This document shows positions 51,216-60,165 of a stretch of DNA of 64,000 nucleotides, piece by piece. The notes under the pieces are model-generated. The model was not told the DNA's origin and made no database searches. It saw nothing but the letters and a program-made list of their open reading frames with translations. Made by a program: the position numbers and the translations under genes. The DNA comes from Parvibaculum sp039680535 (GTDB lineage Bacteria > Pseudomonadota > Alphaproteobacteria > Parvibaculales > Parvibaculaceae): the NCBI RefSeq assembly GCF_039680535.1, contig NZ_JBDKSS010000025.1, positions 62,001 to 126,000 of the forward strand, in the 5' to 3' direction. Position 1 is the stretch's first letter; every line of letters starts with the position of its first letter.

Positions 51216-52349
51216 TCAGTCGCCCAGCACCAGCGTGTCGCCCTTCTTCCAGTAGAGCCAGTATTCCTCGCCCTTCTTGAAGGTGAACTCCTCGATGTCG
51301 CGGGAGACGTTGCCGATATCGGCGAGAAGCGTCGTCCCATGTCCTATATGGAAGAAGACATTGCTGAAGCTGCCGTAATAGGCGACTTCGCCTACCTCGC
51401 CGCGCACGACGACGAGATCCTGACCTTCGGGCTTCGTCTCGGAGACGAAGATCTTTTCGGGGCGGATCGCGAGCGCCACATCGCCTGCGGCATTGCCTGT
51501 CAGCTCGACCTCGCCGATATGGGGAACGGCCACCTTCACGCGGTTTTCTCCCGAACGCGTGGCCTTGGCGGCGATGAGATTGATCTTTCCGATGAAGTCC
51601 GCGACGAAGCGGCTGTTGGGATATTCATAAAGCTGGGCGGGGCTCGCGACCTGGCGCACCTTGCCCGCATTCATGACGGCAATGCGGTTCGCCATCGATA
51701 GCGCTTCCGATTGGTCGTGCGTGACGATGACGAAGGTGATGCCCACGGTCGCCTGCAGATGCACCAGCTCCATCTGCATCGCCTCGCGCAGTTTGGCATC
51801 GAGCGCGGAGAGCGGTTCGTCGAGCAGCAGCACCGAAGGACGCTTGACGAGCGCGCGGGCCAGCGCGACGCGCTGGCGCTGACCGCCCGACATTTCATTG
51901 GGCATGCGCTTTCCGAAGCCGCCGAGCTTGACGAGTTCCAGCGCTTCCTCGACGCGCTGCCTGATTTCGGAGCTCGGCCGCCCGTCCATACGCAGGCCAT
52001 AGCCGACATTCTTCTCGACCGACATATGCGGGAACACCGCATAGGACTGGAAGACCATGTTCACAGGCCGCTTGTTCGGCGCGACGGTCGACATGTCGTG
52101 GCCGTCGATCAGAACCTGCCCGCTGGTAGGTGTCTCGAAGCCTGCGAGCATCCGCAGAAGGGTCGTCTTGCCGCAACCCGATGGCCCGAGCAGGGCGAAG
52201 AACTCGCCGCGTCCGACCGTCAGGTTCACATCGTCGACCGCCTTCATGCCCCCCGGGAAGATTTTCGAGACATTCTTGATCTCGATGATCGGTTTTCCAA
52301 TTCCGGCATCAGTGATGGGTGCGGACTTGGTTTGTTCCGTTAAGGGCAT
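51216..52349 (-). CDS. PotA-type polyamine ABC transporter ATP-binding protein (orphan)
   Basis: 377 residues. Walker A GPSGCGKTT, Q-loop VFQSYAVFPHM, signature MSGGQRQRVALARAL, Walker B LLLDEPLSALD and FVIVTHDQSEA; the C-terminal TOBE domain (DVALAIRPEKIFVSE) identifies the PotA/PotG group. Such ATPases energise spermidine/putrescine or iron(III)/thiamine-type importers. The permeases and binding protein normally beside it are missing; it stands alone between a convergent regulator gene and a divergent GST gene. Start at ATG 52349 gives the best N-terminus (MPLTEQ); the frame extends further upstream. Confidence 0.88.
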   Translation of the reverse strand: MPLTEQTKSAPITDAGIGKPIIEIKNVSKIFPGGMKAVDDVNLTVGRGEFFALLGPSGCGKTTLLRMLAGFETPTSGQVLIDGHDMSTVAPNKRPVNMVFQSYAVFPHMSVEKNVGYGLRMDGRPSSEIRQRVEEALELVKLGGFGKRMPNEMSGGQRQRVALARALVKRPSVLLLDEPLSALDAKLREAMQMELVHLQATVGITFVIVTHDQSEALSMANRIAVMNAGKVRQVASPAQLYEYPNSRFVADFIGKINLIAAKATRSGENRVKVAVPHIGEVELTGNAAGDVALAIRPEKIFVSETKPEGQDLVVVRGEVGEVAYYGSFSNVFFHIGHGTTLLADIGNVSRDIEEFTFKKGEEYWLYWKKGDTLVLGD

Positions 52350-52529
52350 GATGCTGTGTCGTCCCGCGAGCTGTTGGTATCGAAGCAGACCCAGCAAGCT
52401 GCGTGCCGGGAGCTGGATCAGTCTTCAATGGTTTTCGGATCAAGGCAAGGCTGGGGCGCAGAAAAGCCCTTGTCGCCCGGCGGGCGCTGCACGAGATATG
52501 CTGCGACATCGCAAACCGGGAGGATGCCA

Positions 52530-53216
52530 GTGATTGATCTCTATACCGCCACGACGCCGAATGGCTGGAAGGCCTCGATTGCGCTCGAGGAACTGGAGCT
52601 TCCTTATGAAGTCCACCCGATCAACCTCGCCAGGAACGAGCAGAAGGAAGAGTGGTATCTGAAAATCTGCCCCAATGGCCGCATCCCGGCCATCGTCGAC
52701 CGCGACGCGGACAATTTCGCGGTGTTCGAATCGGGCGCCATCCTGACCTATCTTGCTGAAAAAACCGGCAGGCTGATGCCCGCCGATGCCAAGGGCCGGT
52801 CTCTGGTCATTCAGTGGCTGATGTTCCAGATGGGCGGCATCGGCCCCATGATGGGGCAGGCCAATGTCTTTTTCCGCTACTTCCCTGAAAAGATTCAGGC
52901 CGCGATCGATCGCTACCAGAACGAGACCAGGCGTCTCTTCACGGTGCTGGACGGGCGCCTGAAGGAACACGAATTTCTCGCGGGCGATTACTCGATTGCC
53001 GACATCGCCAATTGGTCCTGGGTGCGGACGCACAAGTGGTCGGGCGTCGAGATCGACGATCTGCCGCATCTGACCCGATGGGTGGAGGCGATCGGCGCAC
53101 GGCCGGCGGCCCGGAAGGGCATCACGATTCCGGTCGATCTCAAGGTGCTCCAGGAGAATGACGGGCAGGACGCAAAGAAATTTGCCGAAGAAGCGCGCAA
53201 GATGGTGCAGCGCTAG
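52530..53216 (+). CDS. Glutathione S-transferase, Nu class (YfcG-like)
   Basis: 228 residues. The N-terminus MIDLYTATTPNGWKASIALEE matches the YfcG/YghU thioredoxin-like domain, with the conserved T-P-N in place of the usual Tyr/Ser, and NGRIPAIVD followed by FESGAILTYLAE. The C-terminal domain is all helical. These GSTs have disulfide-reductase and peroxidase activity with glutathione. GTG start at 52530 is chosen: GGGAGG (52518-52523) is six bases upstream and it gives the family N-terminus, whereas ATG 52524 directly abuts the site. Confidence 0.87.
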   Translation: MIDLYTATTPNGWKASIALEELELPYEVHPINLARNEQKEEWYLKICPNGRIPAIVDRDADNFAVFESGAILTYLAEKTGRLMPADAKGRSLVIQWLMFQMGGIGPMMGQANVFFRYFPEKIQAAIDRYQNETRRLFTVLDGRLKEHEFLAGDYSIADIANWSWVRTHKWSGVEIDDLPHLTRWVEAIGARPAARKGITIPVDLKVLQENDGQDAKKFAEEARKMVQR

Positions 53217-53308
53217 CGCGCCGGTCACAAAGCCGGTCACAAAGATTGTGGACTATGGATCGGACGTGCAGACTTCCGATCCATATTCGGCAAGTGAGGA
53301 TGAGGCGG

Positions 53309-55813
53309 ATGCAGGACGTGAAGGGGCCTCAGGGGCTTTCGGAGGCTGAGGCCGCCGCGCGGCTCAAGGCGGAAGGTCCGAACCTGCTGCCGCAACCCGA
53401 GAAGCGTACCGTTCTCCGCATCGTCCTCGGCGTGGTTCGCGAGCCGATGTTCGGCCTGCTTCTGGGCGCCGGCGTCATCTACATGATCCTCGGCGATCAG
53501 CGGGAGGCGCTGATCCTGCTCGGCTTCGCCACTCTTTCCATTTCCATCGCCGTCATTCAGGAGACGCGCAGCGAGCGTGTGATCGAGGCGTTGCGGGACC
53601 TCACGAGCCCGCGTGCGCTCGTCATTCGCGACGGCCATGCGAGGCGCATCGCCGGGCGCGACGTGGTGCGTGGCGACATCATCATGCTGGCGGAGGGTGA
53701 CCGTGTCCCGGCCGATGCGCGGATGATTTCGGCTAATGAGGTATTGGTCGACGAGTCGCTGTTGACGGGCGAGTCGGCGCCGGTGCGCAAGACTGCGGCG
53801 AGCGGGGAAGTTGCTGCCATGCGCCCGGGGGGCGAGGATCTGCCCTTCGTCTTCTCCGGCACACTTCTCGTGCATGGGCAGGGGATCGGCGAGGTCGTCG
53901 CCACAGGCCCATCGAGCGAGATCGGCAAGATCGGGACGGCGCTCGGCGGCATCGAGGCTGAGGAGCCGCCGCTTCGCGCGCAGACCGGCGCCCTGGTGCG
54001 CGGCTTTGCGATCGTCGGCGCCGTTCTCGCCTCGGCCGTCGTCATTCTCTTCTCATTGACGCGGCATGACTGGCTCGGCGGCCTTCTCGCCGGTATCGCG
54101 ATCAGCATGTCGATGCTGCCGGAGGAAATTCCACTCGTCCTCACCGTTTTCATGGTGATGGGATCGTGGCGCATTTCGCGCGCGCGCGTGCTGACGCGCC
54201 GCGCGGCCGCCATCGAAACGCTGGGCGCGACGACGGTTCTCTGTACCGACAAGACCGGCACGCTGACGCAGAACCGCATGACGGTGGCCGAATTGCGCGT
54301 CGGCGATTTCGTCTATCACATGGATGGCGAAGAGGTGCCCGCGCCGCTGAAGCGCCTGCTCGATCTCGGCGTGCTTGCAAGCGCCCAGGAACCGTTCGAT
54401 CCGATGGAAAAGGCGTTTCACGCGCTTGCGACGCCGGATGGCGACCTGACGCTCGAGCGCGGTTTCGGCCTCTCGTCGGAGCTTCTGGCCGTCACGCAGA
54501 TCTGGAAGGCGCCGGACAGGCCCGGCTACATCGTCGCAGCCAAGGGCGCGCCCGAAGCCATTGCCAAGCTCTGCAAATTGCCGGAGGAGGAGATCGCCGC
54601 GATCCGCCGCTCCGTCGACGACATGGCGGAGAAGGGCATGCGCATTCTCGCGCTTGCCGAGGGGGATCATGCGGGGCCGATGCCGTCCACGCCTTTCGAT
54701 CTCTCGATGCGTTTTGCGGGTCTCGTTGGTCTTGCGGACCCCCTGCGGCCCGAGGTGAAGCAGGCCGTCCGCGAGTGCCGCGCGGCGGGCATTCGCGTCG
54801 CCATGATCACCGGCGACTATCCGGCCACGGCGCGCAGCATTGCGGTGGAGGCGGGGCTCGAGGTCGGCGATGTGCTGACGGGCGCCGAGATCGACCAGCT
54901 CGACGACAAGGCGCTGAGCGAGCATGTGCGTCGCGCGACGGTCTTTGCGCGCATCCTGCCCGAACAGAAGCTTCGCATCGTTCAGGCCTTCAAGGCCAAT
55001 GACGAAATCGTCGCCATGACGGGCGACGGCGTGAACGATGCGCCGGCGCTCAAGGCCGCGCATATCGGCATCGCCATGGGCGGTCGCGGCACAGACGTGG
55101 CGCGCGAGGCGGCGGCGATCGTGCTGCTCGACGACGATTTCGCCTCGATGGTGAAGACGGTGCGTCTCGGCCGGCGCATCTATGACAATCTGCGCAAGGC
55201 CATGGGCTATATCCTTGCCGTCCATGTTCCCATCGCGGGCGTCGCCATCGTGCCGCTGCTTTTCGGCGGGCCGCTCATCCTTACGCCGATCCATATCGCC
55301 TTCCTCGAAATGGTGATCGACCCGGTTTGTTCGGTGGTCTTCGAAGCCGAGGAAGAAGAACCCAATGTGATGCAGCGCAAGCCGCGCGATCGGATGAGCC
55401 CGCTCTTTTCCGGCGGGCTCATCGTCTGGAGCCTCGTTCAGGGCTTCCTGGCGCTCGGGGTGATCATCGCGAGCTATTGGCTTGCCATGAGCCGCGGCAT
55501 GAGCGAGCCGGAGGTGCGCGCGATTACCTTCGTCACGCTGGTGCTCACCAATATCTCGCTGATCTTCGCCAACCGTTCTTTCAGCACCTCGCTGCTCGAC
55601 GCGCTCCGCGCTCACAACAGGGCTCTGTGGCTGGAAATAGCGGCGGTCATCGCCGTTCTTGCGGTGATCCTCTTCTGGTTGCCCGCCCGTGAACTTTTCC
55701 GCTTCGGTCCGCTTCATGCCGACGATCTGGGCTTCGCGGCCATCGCATGTGTCGTGACGCTCGTCATTCTCGAGCTTCTGAAGCCTTTCTGGCGGCACCG
55801 GTTGACCGCCTGA
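53309..55813 (+). CDS. P-type cation-transporting ATPase (P2, Ca2+-ATPase-like)
   Basis: 834 residues. P-type ATPase order: N-terminal cation-ATPase domain (GLSEAEAAARLKAEGPNLLP), TGES phosphatase loop (LLTGESAPVRK), helix 4 PEEIPLV (ion site of the P2 group), phosphorylation site D314 in CTDKTGTLTQ, nucleotide-binding KGAPEAI, and TGDGVNDAPALK. The C-terminal six helices carry IDPVCSVVFEAE. The PEE-IPLV version resembles plant/animal type 2 pumps rather than heavy-metal P1B (no CPx). It probably exports Ca2+ or Mn2+, or similar. Start 53309 preferred over 53300, nine bases upstream, on ribosome-site spacing. Confidence 0.88.
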   Translation: MQDVKGPQGLSEAEAAARLKAEGPNLLPQPEKRTVLRIVLGVVREPMFGLLLGAGVIYMILGDQREALILLGFATLSISIAVIQETRSERVIEALRDLTSPRALVIRDGHARRIAGRDVVRGDIIMLAEGDRVPADARMISANEVLVDESLLTGESAPVRKTAASGEVAAMRPGGEDLPFVFSGTLLVHGQGIGEVVATGPSSEIGKIGTALGGIEAEEPPLRAQTGALVRGFAIVGAVLASAVVILFSLTRHDWLGGLLAGIAISMSMLPEEIPLVLTVFMVMGSWRISRARVLTRRAAAIETLGATTVLCTDKTGTLTQNRMTVAELRVGDFVYHMDGEEVPAPLKRLLDLGVLASAQEPFDPMEKAFHALATPDGDLTLERGFGLSSELLAVTQIWKAPDRPGYIVAAKGAPEAIAKLCKLPEEEIAAIRRSVDDMAEKGMRILALAEGDHAGPMPSTPFDLSMRFAGLVGLADPLRPEVKQAVRECRAAGIRVAMITGDYPATARSIAVEAGLEVGDVLTGAEIDQLDDKALSEHVRRATVFARILPEQKLRIVQAFKANDEIVAMTGDGVNDAPALKAAHIGIAMGGRGTDVAREAAAIVLLDDDFASMVKTVRLGRRIYDNLRKAMGYILAVHVPIAGVAIVPLLFGGPLILTPIHIAFLEMVIDPVCSVVFEAEEEEPNVMQRKPRDRMSPLFSGGLIVWSLVQGFLALGVIIASYWLAMSRGMSEPEVRAITFVTLVLTNISLIFANRSFSTSLLDALRAHNRALWLEIAAVIAVLAVILFWLPARELFRFGPLHADDLGFAAIACVVTLVILELLKPFWRHRLTA

Positions 55814-55841
55814 ATTGCCCCCCGCTTGGAGAGCGCGGCCC

Positions 55842-55882
55842 TTGACAACTCCCGCTGTCAGTTTTAAATGATAATCGTTCGC
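55842..55882 (+). promoter_or_regulatory. Promoter with Fur-like site before the DUF2061 gene
   Basis: TTGACA (55842-55847), 16-base spacer, TTAAAT (55864-55869) forms a good sigma-70-type promoter. AAATGATAATCGTTCGC (55866-55882) overlaps the -10 region and is close to iron-responsive Fur boxes (TGATAATnnTT type). Likely iron-linked repression, from sequence only. Confidence 0.6.
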
Positions 55883-55909
55883 AACAAGAGCGAGCAAGGG
55901 AGTTTCGTC

Positions 55910-56104
55910 ATGCGTGCCGCCAGAAAAGCCGTCGCCTTCTCAGTCGTCCACTTCTTCGTGGGACTGACGGTTGCCTATGTGCTGACCGGCCAGGCGGCGA
56001 TTGCGGCAAGTGTCGCCGTGGTGGAGCCCGCCGTGAACGCGCTCATCCACTTCCTCTATGAGAGCTGGCACGACCGCCATGACGGGTCGCTGCACGCGGC
56101 CTGA
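55910..56104 (+). CDS. DUF2061 small membrane protein
   Basis: 64 residues. Begins MRAARKAVAFSVVHFFVGLTVAYVLTG and ends AVVEPAVNALIHFLYESWHDR, the DUF2061 pattern of two membrane helices joined by a short loop, with a conserved E-P-x2-N in the second and H/W/H residues at the end. Function unknown. ATG 55910 with AAGGGAG (55896-55902); an in-frame ATG at 55868 overlaps the promoter and is unlikely. Confidence 0.8.
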   Translation: MRAARKAVAFSVVHFFVGLTVAYVLTGQAAIAASVAVVEPAVNALIHFLYESWHDRHDGSLHAA

Positions 56105-56110
56105 ACGACG

Positions 56111-56731
56111 TTACTTCCAGGCCCAGACCGGCTGCTCGTAATGGGCAACGCGGGTCGGCCGGCCGGCAAGCGCCACCTCCGCAAACTGATGGAGCAGGGC
56201 GGCGGTCGGCGCATGCACATGGCTTTCGCCGAGGAGCAGCCGGATCACCGACCGTTCGCTTTCGGGGATCGTGAGGAAGACCGGCGAATCCGGCCGTTCG
56301 AGTTCGGCGAGGTGAAAGTGGTGGATCGACGCGACCTCGCCGGGATTGGGCTTCATCGCCTCCGTATTTTCCACCCACACGACGACCGGCGTGATGACAT
56401 AGCCGGACCGCGTCGGATAATCGTCAAGCATGCCCAGAACGGCATCGATCCCTATGCGGAGCGATATTTCCTCGTCGAGTTCGCGAAGCGCCGCATCTAT
56501 TTCCGTCTCGCTCGCGTCGAGCCGCCCGCCGGGTAGCGCCCATTGGCCGGCATGCGCGTTGAGGCGCGGTGCGCGGCGCGTCAGCAGGAAGCTTGCCCTC
56601 CCCTCATGGGGAGCTATGGCGATAGTGACCGCGGCGCGCTTGAGGCCCTGCCCCTCATGCGCCTTGCGCTCGAAGGCTGAAAGCCGCGCCCCGATTTTCT
56701 CGCGAAGCGCCTCGTCGAAAACATGTGTCAT
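56111..56731 (-). CDS. Nudix hydrolase (CoA pyrophosphatase-like)
   Basis: 206 residues. Nudix box in the form GGRLDASETEIDAALRELDEE, with the R-E-x-x-E-E metal-binding core. N-terminal RAAVTIAIAPHEGRASFLLTRRA and GQWALPGGR fit NudL/YeaB-type CoA or NAD diphosphatases. It cleaves a nucleotide diphosphate linkage with Mg2+. ATG 56731 chosen as the more typical start; GTG 56746 is in frame. The gene is convergent with the DUF2061 gene, six bases apart. Confidence 0.85.
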   Translation of the reverse strand: MTHVFDEALREKIGARLSAFERKAHEGQGLKRAAVTIAIAPHEGRASFLLTRRAPRLNAHAGQWALPGGRLDASETEIDAALRELDEEISLRIGIDAVLGMLDDYPTRSGYVITPVVVWVENTEAMKPNPGEVASIHHFHLAELERPDSPVFLTIPESERSVIRLLLGESHVHAPTAALLHQFAEVALAGRPTRVAHYEQPVWAWK

Positions 56732-56765
56732 GTCTTTTTCTAGCACGCAGGATCGGCGCCCAGAT

Positions 56766-56845
56766 GTTTAATATATGGGCAATCGATGTCATGAAAATGT
56801 GCGTCAGCGCCGTCATACCACGAAGCGCTGACTAGTATATTAAAC
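56766..56845. promoter_or_regulatory. Widely spaced inverted repeat upstream of ald
   Basis: GTTTAATATAT (56766-56776) and GTATATTAAAC (56835-56845) form an inverted repeat with 10 of 11 positions matching, 58 bases apart. This resembles paired half-sites for an Lrp/AsnC-type regulator, which often controls alanine dehydrogenase genes, but no divergent lrp gene is present. It lies between ald and the divergent Nudix gene. Confidence 0.5.
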
Positions 56846-56953
56846 ACTCACGCGCGATTTAATCTGACGAGGATATTGGAAGGCCGTGGGCGCGGCGGTA
56901 GATTCGAGACGAAAGGGCGGCTTCCCGCCGCCTCGAACAGATGAGAGACTCTC

Positions 56954-58072
56954 ATGCGCATCGGTGTTCCCAAGGAAATCAAGGTTCACGAGTATCGCGT
57001 CGGCATGACGCCTTCCTCCGTGCGCGAGGCGGTGCATCACGGGCATGAAGTTCTGGTGCAGAAGGGCGCCGGTTTCGCCATCGGTCTTCTCGACGAACAA
57101 TATGCGGCAGCGGGTGCGAAGCTCATCGATACGGCGGAAGAAATCTTCGCCAGCGCCGACATGATCGTGAAAGTGAAGGAGCCGCAGGAATCGGAGTGGA
57201 AGCAGCTCCGCGAAGGTCAGGTGCTCTTTACCTATCTCCACCTTGCGCCGGATCCGGAACAGGCGCGCGGCCTGATGGAATCGGGCGTCGTCGCGATTGC
57301 CTATGAAACGGTGACGGATGCGCGGGGCGGCTTGCCGCTGCTTGCGCCGATGTCGGAAGTCGCGGGCCGCATGTCGATCCAGGCGGGTGCGCATTGCCTT
57401 GAGATCGCGCAGGGCGGGCGCGGCCAGCTTCTCGGCGGCGTGCCGGGCGTTCCCGCAGCGAAGGTCGTCATTCTGGGCGGCGGCGTTTCCGGCACCAATG
57501 CGGCGCGCATGGCCATGGGCCTTGAGGCGCATGTCACCGTCATCGACCTCAACCTGCACCGGCTCTACGAGCTCGACACGCGGTTCGGACCGAGCCTCAA
57601 CACGATCTATTCGACCGTCGACGCCATCGAAGAGCATGTGCTCGGGGCCGATCTCGTCATCGGCGCGGTGCTGGTGCCTGGCGCTGCGGCACCCAAGCTC
57701 GTGTCGGAAGACATGGTGAAGAAGATGAAGAAGGGCTCCGTGCTCGTCGACATCGCCATCGATCAGGGCGGCTGCTTCGCCACCTCGCGCCCGACCACCC
57801 ATGCCGAGCCGACCTATATCCTGCATGACGTGGTGCATTACTGCGTGGCGAACATGCCGGGCGCCGTGGCGCGGACCTCGACCTTCGCGCTCAACAACGC
57901 GACCTTGCCATTCACGCTGGCGCTCGCAGACAAGGGACACGCCAAGGCGCTCGCCGGCAATCCGCATCTGCTGGCCGGCCTGAACGTCTACAAGGGCAAG
58001 ATCACCTATCAGGCCGTTTCGGATGCGATCGGCGTTCCCTACACGCCCGCGGCGCAGGTTCTGGCCAGCTAG
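56954..58072 (+). CDS. ald: Alanine dehydrogenase
   Basis: 372 residues, normal length. N-terminus MRIGVPKEIKVHEYRVGMTP is the family signature; lysine in VKVKEPQ and histidine in FTYLHLAPDPEQ are at the positions of the pyruvate-binding and catalytic residues. The NAD-binding Rossmann motif VVILGGGVSGTNAARMAMG is in the centre. It interconverts L-alanine and pyruvate + ammonia with NAD. ATG at 56954; GAGAGA upstream is weak. A repeat pair upstream may bind a regulator. Confidence 0.93.
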   Translation: MRIGVPKEIKVHEYRVGMTPSSVREAVHHGHEVLVQKGAGFAIGLLDEQYAAAGAKLIDTAEEIFASADMIVKVKEPQESEWKQLREGQVLFTYLHLAPDPEQARGLMESGVVAIAYETVTDARGGLPLLAPMSEVAGRMSIQAGAHCLEIAQGGRGQLLGGVPGVPAAKVVILGGGVSGTNAARMAMGLEAHVTVIDLNLHRLYELDTRFGPSLNTIYSTVDAIEEHVLGADLVIGAVLVPGAAAPKLVSEDMVKKMKKGSVLVDIAIDQGGCFATSRPTTHAEPTYILHDVVHYCVANMPGAVARTSTFALNNATLPFTLALADKGHAKALAGNPHLLAGLNVYKGKITYQAVSDAIGVPYTPAAQVLAS

Positions 58073-58159
58073 GCCGGATCTCTTGTGCCATAATTAAACG
58101 CAAATTAACCCTATGGGCGTCACTCTCCCTGCTGATTTCGACAGCGGGGGGGATGACCC

Positions 58160-58597
58160 ATGGGACGTACGCGCAGGAGTGAGTTGTTCTGGCTTCTTCT
58201 GATTGCTGCCTGTGTTGCACTGTTTGCCTATCAGCGCGAGCAGCGGGGCCGGATCCATCATGATCGCGTCGCCACCGCCGCTCAGGACCCGAACGCGGAC
58301 ATCGTCACCGGCTCGATCACGCCTGCCCGGAAGCCCGCGGCGGCGGGCCGGTATTACGTACCGCTCGGCTCTTATGGCTCGATAGCCCAGGCCACGCGGC
58401 GGTATCTGGACGTCGCGGAGCGCTATCCCGCGCTTGAGCGTGACCACAAGCTCAAGATCAACACGGTCAAGGTGAAGGGGGACGGCACATTCCACAGGGT
58501 ACGCATGGGGAATTTCGTCACCGAGCGCGAGGCGCGGGTCGCTTGCAGCGAGGCTGGCCTCTCGGCCGCCCGATGCCCGGTGGTGGCTCTCCGCTAG
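58160..58597 (+). CDS. SPOR-domain membrane protein
   Basis: 145 residues. One N-terminal membrane helix (ELFWLLLIAACVALFAYQ), a short linker, and a C-terminal SPOR domain from YYVPLGSYGS to the end (NTVKVKGDGTFHRVRMGNF; REARVACSEAG). SPOR domains bind denuded peptidoglycan at the division site. The product is a single-pass, periplasm-facing protein. ATG 58160 with GGGGGGGATG upstream. Confidence 0.83.
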   Translation: MGRTRRSELFWLLLIAACVALFAYQREQRGRIHHDRVATAAQDPNADIVTGSITPARKPAAAGRYYVPLGSYGSIAQATRRYLDVAERYPALERDHKLKINTVKVKGDGTFHRVRMGNFVTEREARVACSEAGLSAARCPVVALR

Positions 58598-58639
58598 CGG
58601 GCTCCGCACAGCAGGGGTAAAATCCCTTGCCAAAGCCCG

Positions 58640-58669
58640 TAGACTTGCGGGTCGCTTTGCCTGTATAAG
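58640..58669 (+). promoter_or_regulatory. Candidate promoter of rpmF
   Basis: TAGACT (58640-58645), 18-base spacer, TATAAG (58664-58669), about 130 bases before rpmF. Two mismatches in the -35; plausible but not strong. Confidence 0.4.
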
Positions 58670-58797
58670 GCCCGCCAATGGCCGTTGCCCCATCGGGCGA
58701 GCGGACCGACACAATTTCACAAGCCTTGCCCAAGAGCCGGTCCCAAGCGGGTCGCGAGCCCCGGGGTCCAGGCGTTGCCAGACCGGAGACCCGAGAA

Positions 58798-58983
58798 ATG
58801 GCCGTCCCCAAGAGAAAAACCTCGCCGTCGAAGCGCGGCATGCGCCGTTCGGCCGATGCGCTGAAGCAGCCCACCTATGTCGAGAACCCGGATTCGGGCG
58901 AGCTTCACCGTCCGCACCATGTCGATCTGAAGAGCGGCATGTATCGCGGCAAGCAGATTCTGAAGCCCAAATCGGACATCTGA
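58798..58983 (+). CDS. rpmF: 50S ribosomal protein L32
   Basis: 61 residues. MAVPKRKTSPSKRGMRRS is the L32 N-terminus; ENPDSGELHRPHHVD lacks the zinc-finger cysteines, which is the cysteine-free (C-minus) form found in alphaproteobacteria. Start follows GGAGACCCGAGAA. A terminator-like hairpin follows. Confidence 0.95.
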   Translation: MAVPKRKTSPSKRGMRRSADALKQPTYVENPDSGELHRPHHVDLKSGMYRGKQILKPKSDI

Positions 58984-59019
58984 TTTAGCTTCTTCCCTTC
59001 GGGGCTGATCAACGTTCAG

Positions 59020-59048
59020 GGCGCCAGCGGGAAACCGCCGGCGCCTTT
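59020..59048 (+). terminator. Candidate terminator after rpmF
   Basis: GGCGCCAGCGG (59020-59030), GAAA loop, CCGCCGGCGCC (59035-59045), one mismatch, then TTT. The T-run is short, so moderate confidence. Confidence 0.6.
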
Positions 59049-59070
59049 GTCGTTTCAGGCGTCTTTGTCT

Positions 59071-60165
59071 TCAGGCGCCTGCGAGCCCCTTGAGGGCGTT
59101 GCCGACATGGCGGGCGGCCTGTTCGTGGATCGTCTCGGCCCAGTCTGCTTCCTCGACCAGAAAGACCGCGCGCATCTCCCGCGCGATCTCGCGGCCCTGC
59201 GGACTTGCCGGATCGCCATGCTGATAGAGCCAGTTGTCCGCCTGCAGCGCCGCGCCGACGCGATCCTGCGGCACGGTTCCGTATTCGATCGAGATCGCCA
59301 TGGTCTGGCGCGGGCGGCCATCCGAGGCGAGAAGGTCGATCAGCGCGCTTTTCATCGAGCCGCGGACATCTGCCGAGACCGAGGTGCCGGCGCTGGTCGA
59401 GCGCACATCGGAGCCGAGCCATTGGCGCGCAAGCTCGAAGACCGGATGGCCCGGCCGCTCGGTGCAGAGCAATTCGCCTGCGCCGCGTTCGCCGAGACCG
59501 GTATGGATGTCGATGAAGGCGAGTGTCCTTCGCGGCAGGAACTCACGTTCGAAGATCTCGCGCATGATGCGATTGGACCAGCTCGGTCCCTGACCGCCAT
59601 AGAAGAGCCCCGTGGGGTGCGTGTATTGGCCGGCGCTGAGTGCTGCGACAAAGGCTCCGATCCCATGCTCCTTGATGAAGGCGCCTTGTGCGGCGCGCGA
59701 TTTTGCGCGCGTCTCCTCGGTCCATTCGCGGGGGACAAGCGCATCGTGGAGAAGCGCATAGCCCGTGTTTTCGGGGAAGGGCGGCGTGGTGAAATTGCGA
59801 TTGAGGTCGATATTGTCCTCGTTGACGCGCCGACCATGCGCAAAGCCCCAGGGGTTGACCGCATGAATGAACAGAAGCGCCGTATCCTGCGGCAGACGTT
59901 CGCCGAGCCCCTCCTCAAGCAGCTTCGACTGGATGGCCGACCCCGTATAGCCCTCGATCCCGTGCGTTCCCGAGGTCATGGCGAGAAGCTTCGAGGCACC
60001 TGCGGGGCCGATCAGGGCGGCGTCGATGGCCAGTTCCTCGCCGTCGGGGCCGCGCAAGGGGTGCATTTCGCTGGTCACCCGGGCGCCAGCCAAGCCGGCA
60101 GCGGCAAGGAACCGGGCGCGCGCCTCGGCATAGCTCCTGGCAAAAGGCCCCGTCGTCGCCGTCAT
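59071..60165 (-). CDS. DUF2817 family M14-like peptidase/deacylase
   Basis: 364 residues. Pattern of the M14 metallocarboxypeptidase-like fold: THGIEGYTGSAIQ holds the H-x-x-E zinc pair, DLNRNF is the substrate-binding loop, FIDIHTGLG carries the third zinc histidine and SIEYGT the catalytic glutamate. DUF2817 proteins have no proven substrate; amidohydrolase or peptidase action on small amino-acid conjugates is plausible. ATG 60165 with GGGGGAGAG upstream. Single gene. Confidence 0.8.
   Translation of the reverse strand: MTATTGPFARSYAEARARFLAAAGLAGARVTSEMHPLRGPDGEELAIDAALIGPAGASKLLAMTSGTHGIEGYTGSAIQSKLLEEGLGERLPQDTALLFIHAVNPWGFAHGRRVNEDNIDLNRNFTTPPFPENTGYALLHDALVPREWTEETRAKSRAAQGAFIKEHGIGAFVAALSAGQYTHPTGLFYGGQGPSWSNRIMREIFEREFLPRRTLAFIDIHTGLGERGAGELLCTERPGHPVFELARQWLGSDVRSTSAGTSVSADVRGSMKSALIDLLASDGRPRQTMAISIEYGTVPQDRVGAALQADNWLYQHGDPASPQGREIAREMRAVFLVEEADWAETIHEQAARHVGNALKGLAGA

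Noticed and set aside
54053..55897. 614-residue antisense frame opposite the P-type ATPase
   Set aside because: Shadow frame; covers DKTGT and GDGVND codons of the real gene and has no signature itself.
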